Below, piece by piece: positions 58,694 to 64,000 of a stretch of 64,000 nt of DNA; the first letter of the stretch is position 1; each line of letters opens with the position of its first letter. The notes under the pieces were generated by a model. That model saw nothing but the letters and a program-made list of their open reading frames with translations, did not search any database and was not told the DNA's origin. The position numbers and the translations under genes are program-made. This stretch comes from Candidatus Sphingomonas colombiensis (GTDB lineage Bacteria; Pseudomonadota; Alphaproteobacteria; Sphingomonadales; Sphingomonadaceae). Where the stretch lies: positions 627,501-691,500 of the forward strand of contig CP119315.1 in the NCBI GenBank assembly GCA_029202845.1. Direction: 5' to 3'.

Positions 58694-59950
58694 TCAGCCG
58701 AGCGCCGCGAGCGCCCGCGTGGATAGCCGCGTATCGTTCGCCACCGCACCCAATACGTCGAGTTCCCCGTTCCCCGTCGCCCGTGCCACCAGCACAACGA
58801 TCTCTCCGACCGAGGCCCCGGTTTCGATGGAGACATGCGCGATCGCCACGCGATCGGTTTCCGGCGCGACACGCAACGGCTTGGCCGGGCGGCGCAATGC
58901 GCGCTCGGCCGCGACGATGCCCTTCACCCCGGCGGGATAGCCGTCGATGAACGAAACCAGCCCGCCCAGCGGCACGCCTTCGCGGGCGGCGAAATTCAGC
59001 ACGGCCGCGAATTCGGTGATGCGCGTCTTGTCGTAATCCGCACCGAACACGAGCTTGACCAGCGGCGTCATCGGCGCGCGTGCCTGTTGCGTCAACCCGG
59101 CATCGTCGAGCAATTCTGCCAGCCCTTCGGCATCGTCTCCGGCAGCGAGCACGAAATCATGTGCCCGACCGAGCGCGCGATACAAGGCCGAACGGCTGCG
59201 CACATCGGACGCGCGCGCCGCAGCCGCGCTCTCTCGCGCCAGTGCGAGCCGGTCGCCCAGCGAATGCGCCAGCGACGCCTCGATCGCTTCGGCTGCTTCG
59301 ACCAGTCGGCTCGGCCCGTCCGCCCACACCTCGGGGCCATCGGAATCCGGCTCGACGATCGGCGCGGTTGGCGCCGTCCGCATTGCCGCGGCAAGCTCTA
59401 CATCGAGCTGCGCCTGCTCTTCGGCCCCAAGCACCTCCTTCCAGTTGATCACACCGTAGATATAGTCGATCTGGTCATCGCTGGATGAAAACGGCATCAG
59501 AATGCCACGATAGAGCGTCTGATAGCCCCGCGTGCCGACAAACTCCGCCTCAAAGCCGATCGGCGCGCGATTGGCGATGATCTGCAAATAGTGATCGGTC
59601 AGGCGCGACAATAACGACCGGGCCGGCACCTCCGCGATACGGGTGATGGCATGATCCAGGTCACATTCCTCGCGCAGCGCGCGGCCGAGAAACTGGATTT
59701 CGGGATCGTCGATCCCGCGCGTGAAATCGAGCAGCACGCTATGCGCGCCAAAATCGGCGATACCGGTGGGATCGAGATCCTCGATCGAGGGATAGGCACG
59801 GCCCTTCAGCAGCGAAACCCAGTGATTATAGGCGCGCACGTGCATGCGGCGTTCGTCATTGCCGATCGCGACAGTCGCCTCTCCCACCCCGCCATCAACC
59901 GGGTCGCTGTCATACGGCCGGCCATCATCAAAACCGCGGGCGGTGTCCAT
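58694..59950 (-). CDS. PAS_5 domain protein with an unassigned C-terminal half
   Basis: A 418-residue soluble protein. Residues 35-170 match the PAS_5 (PF07310) layout: MHVRAYNHWVSLLKGRAYPSIEDLDP, SVLLDFTRGIDDPEIQFLG, SLLSRLTDHYLQIIANRAPIGFEAEFVG, YRGILMPFSSSDDQIDYIYG. PAS_5 is an alphaproteobacterial sensor-type fold (as in MopJ, a regulator of cell-cycle signalling in Caulobacter). Residues 215-418 are helical and charged with no domain known to me, including LYRALGRAHDFVLAAGDDAEGLAELL and LVSFIDGYPAGVKGIVAAERAL. No signal peptide or output kinase. Signalling role inferred. Start ATG 59950. Confidence 0.7.
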   Translation of the reverse strand: MDTARGFDDGRPYDSDPVDGGVGEATVAIGNDERRMHVRAYNHWVSLLKGRAYPSIEDLDPTGIADFGAHSVLLDFTRGIDDPEIQFLGRALREECDLDHAITRIAEVPARSLLSRLTDHYLQIIANRAPIGFEAEFVGTRGYQTLYRGILMPFSSSDDQIDYIYGVINWKEVLGAEEQAQLDVELAAAMRTAPTAPIVEPDSDGPEVWADGPSRLVEAAEAIEASLAHSLGDRLALARESAAAARASDVRSRSALYRALGRAHDFVLAAGDDAEGLAELLDDAGLTQQARAPMTPLVKLVFGADYDKTRITEFAAVLNFAAREGVPLGGLVSFIDGYPAGVKGIVAAERALRRPAKPLRVAPETDRVAIAHVSIETGASVGEIVVLVARATGNGELDVLGAVANDTRLSTRALAALG

Positions 59951-60029
59951 AAAATCCCCTCGACGCTCAAGTCGGTATCACGGGCGATAGTGCACCCTCA
60001 TGGTAAAGGACGCGTAAACAACACGCCGC

Positions 60030-60058
60030 TTGCAAGCCCCGCCACGTCCTGCTAGGCG
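60030..60058 (+). promoter_or_regulatory. Probable promoter of tRNA-Thr(CGU)
   Basis: TTGCAA (60030-60035), 17 bp, then TAGGCG (60053-60058), about 35 bp before the tRNA. The -35 box is good; the -10 box is weak, but similar GC-rich -10 elements occur at stable-RNA promoters here. Confidence 0.45.
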
Positions 60059-60092
60059 CCGCGCCTCGACACGCCAGATCGGCGTGCTACGG

Positions 60093-60168
60093 GCCGCTTT
60101 AGCTCAGCTGGTAGAGCATCGCATTCGTAATGCGGGGGTCACAGGTTCGAGTCCTGTAAGCGGCACCA
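60093..60168 (+). tRNA. tRNA-Thr (anticodon CGU)
   Basis: 76 nt with encoded CCA. The acceptor GCCGCTT pairs with AAGCGGC, the D arm GCTC/GAGC is intact, the anticodon stem TCGCA/TGCGG has loop TTCGTAA with anticodon CGT (reads ACG), and the T arm is ACAGG-TTCGAGT-CCTGT. Its 3' half is the likely insertion site of the integrase-bearing element that follows. Confidence 0.95.
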
Positions 60169-60320
60169 GAACATCCTGAGAACACAGCTAGAAAACCGCG
60201 GATTTTTGCGGTATACAGGACCTATTCGGGTCCCATATTTTCTCATTATGCTCCACCGTGGCCCACTAAAACGGGATCAAAAATAGCGAGACCACGAGCA
60301 ACTCGAAGGGGTGCGGTCCC

Positions 60321-60803
60321 ATGCTCACGGTCGCACAGATTCGCGCGCTCAAACCTCGCGCCGCGCCATATAAGGTCGTGGACGTCGATGGATTGTTCCA
60401 GCTGGTCCAGCCGTCCGGTGGCCTTTTCTGGCGCTCCCGGTTCCGCGCGCACGGCATCGAGAAAAACGTTCCCTTAGCAGCTTCCCCAAGGCCTCGCTCC
60501 AGGAAGCGCGCAAGCTGCGAGACGAAGCGCGCACGAAACTCTTCGACGGGATCGACCCCGTCCGGGAGAAGCGGGAACGCAAAATCGCCGCAGAGATTGC
60601 CGCGCGCGACCTTCCGACTAGTTGCCGACGAGTACATCCAGAAGATCGAACGCGAGGGCAAAGCGCGCGCCACGATCAAAAAGTCGCGCTGGTTTCTCGA
60701 TCTGCTCGATAAGGATATCGGCAAACGCCCCGTCTCGGAGGTGACACCGCACGAACTGCTCGCTGCGTTGAAACAGGTGGAACGGCGCGGACACCATGAG
60801 ACC
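60321..60803 (+). pseudogene. Decayed P4-type tyrosine integrase (5' part only)
   Basis: The frame opens with MLTVAQIRALKPRAAPYKVVD and FRAHGIEKNVPL, the DUF4102 arm domain of P4-type integrases. Around 60477 one base is missing: the family sequence continues in another frame as SSFPKASLQEARKLRDEART, then KLFDGIDPVREKRERKI. Near 60608 two further bases are missing, restoring the first frame, which continues with TFRLVADEYIQKIEREGKA, the core-binding domain, as far as ERRGHHET at about 60803. The catalytic domain with the R-H-R-Y residues is absent. It lies 152 bp after tRNA-Thr(CGU), the classic position of an integrase next to its attachment site. Non-functional. Confidence 0.85.
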
Positions 60804-60944
60804 GTCGAACTCAGTCCATTCGCCGGTGCGTTGTGGCAGGGCATCGCGGATGACACGAACATCGTCCGCGGAAAGCGGAGGCACGGCGTCGACCGCACTG
60901 GCCAACGAAACTGCGGTAAAAGCAGTCAGCAATCCGATCTTCAT
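60804..60944 (-). pseudogene. 5' fragment of an exported protein gene fused to the integrase remnant
   Basis: On the minus strand an ORF starting at ATG 60944 reads MKIGLLTAFTAVSLASAVDA, a credible signal peptide, followed by a short mature start (VPPLSADDVRVIRDALPQ) and then runs into antisense integrase sequence at about 60803. The join marks a deletion or insertion breakpoint. The remaining 47 residues are too few for a family call; the frame continues open through integrase DNA to 60618, but that part is not a genuine protein. Confidence 0.5.
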
Positions 60945-61764
60945 GCCCGCCCGGTCGACGCAACGGCTAAGTCGCATTCAAGATCAATGACTAGCTATGG
61001 CATTGAAACTTCTGCAAGTTTCATAGTCATGGATGCGTCGTCCAGATCTTCATCGTCACAGGATGCAGCGCCGATCCGAACCTGCCCAACGTCCGGTTCA
61101 GCAACCGCCCAACCCGAAAGCCGTCAGTCGCTTTTCCACCCAGCCCAACGCTTTCAGCACCCACGGGCGCCCATTCTCATCGAGGGCGAAGCTGCCGGGC
61201 GGCTATCGGGATGCGCGAAAAAGCGCCGGAACGGCGTAAAGTGGGTCGTGAACCGACGTTAAGTCGGCGACACGGCCGGGCGACGGCTACGCGCCCGAAG
61301 TCGGTCGTTCGAGACCGATCGATTATTCCCCGAAACCGGCCGGTTGACCGCGAGGGTTACGGCGCGGCTTGGAAGGACCGCCATTGAGGACAGTGCCGTC
61401 AGACCGCTTTTGATTCCGAATAGTAGATAATAGCCTCTCGGGGGGCGAACGTGGCGCTACGGAATCGGAACCGACGTGAGCACGCTGAAACATAGGCGAA
61501 TGGGCAACACCTAACCGATGCCAATTCAGCGCGGCAAAGAAGCCTTGCGGCTCATGCCCCTCTCATCATCGATCGTTAGGCGCGAAACGCGGTGTCCTCT
61601 ACGTTTGTATCGATGATCGTTGGATTTTGAATCAATCGTAAATTTGGTGCTGCAAGATTTTGGTGCATCGGATCGGCAAAGCGCGCGCCGAGGCGGCGGG
61701 GAAATACCTCCTCCAAGTGTTTGTCAGCGCAGATGATGACCAGGAAATCGCGGAGCGCCCCGTC
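60945..61764. other. Scrambled non-coding stretch of the island edge
   Basis: About 820 bp without a recognisable intact gene, locally less GC-rich and without the codon periodicity of its neighbours. It contains a nested inverted repeat at 60988-61029 and, towards its right end on the minus strand, a 60-codon open frame that continues in phase with the CoA-transferase gene after its TAA. No complete IS, transposase motif or second tRNA fragment was found. Confidence 0.55.
60988..61029. repeat. Nested inverted repeat
   Basis: TGAAACTT (61004-61011) and AAGTTTCA (61016-61023) form a perfect 8-bp palindrome around CTGC. TAGTCA (61024-61029) directly after the right arm is complementary to TGACTA (60988-60993), placed 10 bp before the left arm. 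It could be a terminal inverted repeat, an operator or a transcript hairpin in the island remnant. Confidence 0.5.
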
Positions 61765-62937
61765 TTAATCGCTGATTGCGGGCCGAAATTGATCGGTCTG
61801 TTCGCCCAGCAGCGGCGCCGGGCGCGCCGATGCTTCGCCATGCGCAGCGAAGCGCACCGGGGAGGCCATCGCGAAATACCCGCCTTCGCTCGGATGCTCC
61901 TTGCGCGAGAAGAAACCGGTCGCGACGAGATGCGGGTCCTGCATGATATCACCGAGATCCCGTACCGGCTGCGCTGGAATCTGTGCGGTGTGGCAGCGCG
62001 CCAAGAGTTCGGCGGTCGCAAAGCCCGGTGTAAGGCGGGCAACCTCCTGATACATCAGGGCCATGTTCGCCACGCGCAGTTTTCGCGTGGCGAACCTTTC
62101 GTCTTCAAGGAAGGAAGAATGGCCGAGTATTTCAAATACGACCGGCCAAGCCTGATCATTATAGAAAACAATACTGATGAAGCCGTCGGCGGTCGGGAAC
62201 GGCTGGCGGTCCGGATCGAGCTGCCGGAAATAACCGGCCGGGGCGTTGGGCGGGTCGAAGGTCAGCCCGCCGAGATGCTCGAGCATCATGAAATTGGTGA
62301 ACGCCTCGAACATCGGGATTTCGATCTTCTGCCCCTCGCCGGTGCGGAGTTTGTGCACGATCGCGGCGAGTACCGCATAAGCGCCGTGGAGCCCGGCAAC
62401 CTTATCGGCGATCAGCGACGGCAGATAGCGCGCACGCGGATTGCCGTCGACGCGCGGTAGCAACGTGGCCGCGCCGGTCGCTGCCTGGATGACATCGTCA
62501 TAGGCCTGCAGATCGGCATAAGGCCCGTCCTGACCGAAGCCGACACAATGCGCGTAGATGATATCCGGGTTTAGCGCCCGCACCGTTTCATAATCGAGCC
62601 CGAGCCGTTCGACCGCTTTCCCGCGGACATTGAGCACGAAGACATCGGCGTCGCCGAGCAATTGCTTCATCGCGGCGAGATCGTCGGGTTGCTTGAGATC
62701 GAGCGCGACCGATTGCTTGCCGCGATTGATCGCCATGAACCCCGGACTCATCCCGGGCGTCACCGCTGCCTTCCCCGACCAGCGATAGGCATCGCCTGCA
62801 CCGGGCGCCTCGACCTTGATCACCTCGGCGCCGAGATCGGCGAGGATCTGCGTACAATAAGGCCCGAAAACAACACTCGTCAGATCGACGACCTTGATCC
62901 CCGCCAGCATTGGCTTGCCGTCAGCCGCGATCGTCAT
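61765..62937 (-). CDS. CaiB/BaiF family CoA-transferase
   Basis: A 390-residue family III CoA-transferase. It has the N-terminal LAGIKVVDLTSVVFGPYCTQILADLGAEVIKVE, the CoA-loop segment NRGKQSVALDLKQPDD, the catalytic aspartate D178 in LPSLIADKVAG, and GFGQDGPYADL. These enzymes move CoA between carboxylic acids (formyl-CoA, carnitine, bile acid or aromatic acid pathways). With the thiolase-like gene 15 bp upstream on the same strand it probably acts in side-chain or fatty-acid-like degradation. The C-terminus is slightly short but complete. Substrate unknown. Confidence 0.92.
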   Translation of the reverse strand: MTIAADGKPMLAGIKVVDLTSVVFGPYCTQILADLGAEVIKVEAPGAGDAYRWSGKAAVTPGMSPGFMAINRGKQSVALDLKQPDDLAAMKQLLGDADVFVLNVRGKAVERLGLDYETVRALNPDIIYAHCVGFGQDGPYADLQAYDDVIQAATGAATLLPRVDGNPRARYLPSLIADKVAGLHGAYAVLAAIVHKLRTGEGQKIEIPMFEAFTNFMMLEHLGGLTFDPPNAPAGYFRQLDPDRQPFPTADGFISIVFYNDQAWPVVFEILGHSSFLEDERFATRKLRVANMALMYQEVARLTPGFATAELLARCHTAQIPAQPVRDLGDIMQDPHLVATGFFSRKEHPSEGGYFAMASPVRFAAHGEASARPAPLLGEQTDQFRPAISD

Positions 62938-62952
62938 GCGCCGCTCCGCCGA

Positions 62953-64000
62953 TCACATGCGATTGGCGAAGATCGCCGAACTGACGGTCGGCGCGCCGGG
63001 GCCGCCGGCAAGGAGGCAGGTGCGTGCGCCGGCGACCGGGTTGCTGCTCTCGCCGCGCAACTGCCGCACCGCCTCGATCGGCAGCCCGATGCCGTGGATG
63101 AAGCCTTGCGCCAGATTGCCGCCGGCGGTGTTGATCGGCAGCTTGCCGCCATCGGCGATCAGATTGTCGAACCGGATCACCTCGGCGGCATTGTCGTAAT
63201 CGCAGAAACCATGGTCGATCAGCGACATCACCCCCTGGGCGTCGAAATTCTCATAGAGCTGGACGACATCGATATCGCCTGGCGCGAGCCCGGTTTCGGC
63301 ATAGAGGCGCCGCGCGATCGGGCGGAAGCCGCCAGTGGCATAAAGATCGTCGGCGTCGTTCTCGAGCAAATCGCCCCACCCCGCCTCCGCGCCCTGCGCG
63401 CAGCCGAGGAGATAGACCGGCGGCCTGGCGAGATCGCGCGCGTGCTCCGCGGAGACCATCAGCAGCGCGCCGGCGCCGTCATTCTCGCGGCTGCAGTCGA
63501 ACAGGCGGAACGGCTCGGCGATCCAGCGCGAGGTGCGCAGCTTGTCGATGTCGAACGGCTGACCATAGCTCACCGCCTCGGGGTTGCGGTTGCCGTGGTG
63601 ATAGGAGGCGCATACCAGATCCTCGACGATGCGCGGATCGAGGCCGTGGCGGCCGAACAACCGATTGGCCCGGATCGCGCAATTCTGCGCCGGCGAGACC
63701 ACCCCGGCGGCGAGCAGATGATCGTTGAGATGGTGCGCCATCACCGCGGCGGACAGGCGGCCGCTCGCCCCCTCGACCAGCGCGCGGAAGATGACGACCG
63801 CGTTCGCCTGCCCGGTGAGGATCGCGCTCGCCGCGACGCCGAACGCGCCCGCGATCCCGCCCCCGCCGCCGCCCCAGACCTGCGCCGACCAGCGCAATTC
63901 CTTCGTGCCGAGTTCGGGCATCAGCCGGACCGGCTCGTTCTTGTCGTCGCCGTAGGAGACGAAGCCATCAACGTCGGCGGGAGACAGGCCCGCCTCTGCG
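62953..64000 (-). CDS. Thiolase-like / lipid-transfer (Ltp-type) protein, partial
   Basis: The open frame continues past base 64000 (26 codons upstream of ATG 63921 read in frame with credible sequence, SPADVDGFVSYGDDKNEPV), so the N-terminus is outside the window. The visible 349 residues belong to the SCP2-thiolase-like group: WGGGGGGIAGAFGVAASAI, LYENFDAQGVMSLIDHGF, NTAGGNLAQGFIHGIGLPIEAVRQLRGES. The nucleophilic cysteine position is not seen in the visible part (GGG region has no Cys), as in Ltp-type aldolases that cleave side-chain thioesters together with DUF35 partners. Probably co-transcribed with the CaiB gene. Confidence 0.85.
   Translation of the reverse strand, partial: AEAGLSPADVDGFVSYGDDKNEPVRLMPELGTKELRWSAQVWGGGGGGIAGAFGVAASAILTGQANAVVIFRALVEGASGRLSAAVMAHHLNDHLLAAGVVSPAQNCAIRANRLFGRHGLDPRIVEDLVCASYHHGNRNPEAVSYGQPFDIDKLRTSRWIAEPFRLFDCSRENDGAGALLMVSAEHARDLARPPVYLLGCAQGAEAGWGDLLENDADDLYATGGFRPIARRLYAETGLAPGDIDVVQLYENFDAQGVMSLIDHGFCDYDNAAEVIRFDNLIADGGKLPINTAGGNLAQGFIHGIGLPIEAVRQLRGESSNPVAGARTCLLAGGPGAPTVSSAIFANRM

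Noticed and set aside
61660..62460. A 266-codon plus-strand frame opposite the CaiB gene
   Set aside because: The part over the transferase is antisense; the remaining start region has no recognisable domain or ribosome binding site.
60169..64000. Second attachment site (repeat of the tRNA-Thr 3' end)
   Set aside because: No copy of the T-arm/acceptor sequence was found to the right of the tRNA within the window.

Overview
The window looks like chromosomal DNA from a sphingomonad-type alphaproteobacterium (Sphingomonas or a close relative). The evidence is high GC with GATCG-rich codon use, a PEP-CTERM protein, a DUF3572 gene beside divK, a 180-kDa-type NAD-glutamate dehydrogenase, the FDS-type soluble formate dehydrogenase, and a complete ybgC-tolQRAB-pal cluster. 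This assignment rests on gene content and style, not on a database search.

Layout. 1-8 kb: tail of an acyl/acetyl-CoA synthetase, a small unknown protein, a PEP-CTERM protein, a Crp/Fnr regulator divergent from a TauD-like dioxygenase, threonine synthase, hrcA-grpE and alanine dehydrogenase. 8-16 kb: fdsGBAD (NAD-linked molybdenum formate dehydrogenase) followed on the same strand by PEP carboxylase. 16-30 kb: thioesterase, DedA and S9 oligopeptidase in a tight leftward operon; a candidate small RNA with its own terminator; a DUF808 protein, Xaa-Pro aminopeptidase, tRNA-Thr(GGU), a histidine-kinase scrap, a MarR regulator, a YbaY-like lipoprotein, a large M14 peptidase, an L-threonine aldolase-like enzyme, YjbQ and a nitronate monooxygenase-like enzyme. 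30-36 kb: a lipoprotein and the Tol-Pal envelope operon.

36-45 kb: an SDR, a pterin dehydratase, a HExxH protein, ccmA and ccmB (separated by about 230 bp), a TSUP anion exporter, a cytochrome b and a sulfite-oxidase-fold molybdoprotein (the last three a plausible sulfur-oxyanion module), cyclopropane fatty acid synthase, argG and a large membrane protein. 45-53 kb: GNAT/FemAB-like protein, RidA, HAD phosphatase, DUF3572, divK, rpmG, a GDT1-like transporter, Dps, and a leftward DUF2946/TonB-receptor/YcnI module that looks like copper handling. 53-60 kb: the giant gdhB and a PAS_5-type sensor-like protein.

60-64 kb: tRNA-Thr(CGU) is followed by a decayed P4-type integrase with two compensating frameshifts and a 3' truncation, about 1 kb of scrambled non-coding DNA, then a CaiB-family CoA-transferase and a thiolase-like protein that runs off the end. 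This is the most mosaic part and looks like the edge of an old genomic island whose far boundary is outside the window.

No complete insertion sequence, prophage, CRISPR array or obvious defence system was seen. The most interesting unexplained items are the candidate sRNA at 19.5 kb, the tRNA-Thr island edge, the copper module, the ccmA-ccmB intervening ORF, the 11-bp inverted repeat upstream of gdhB and the PAS_5 protein with an unassigned C-terminal half.
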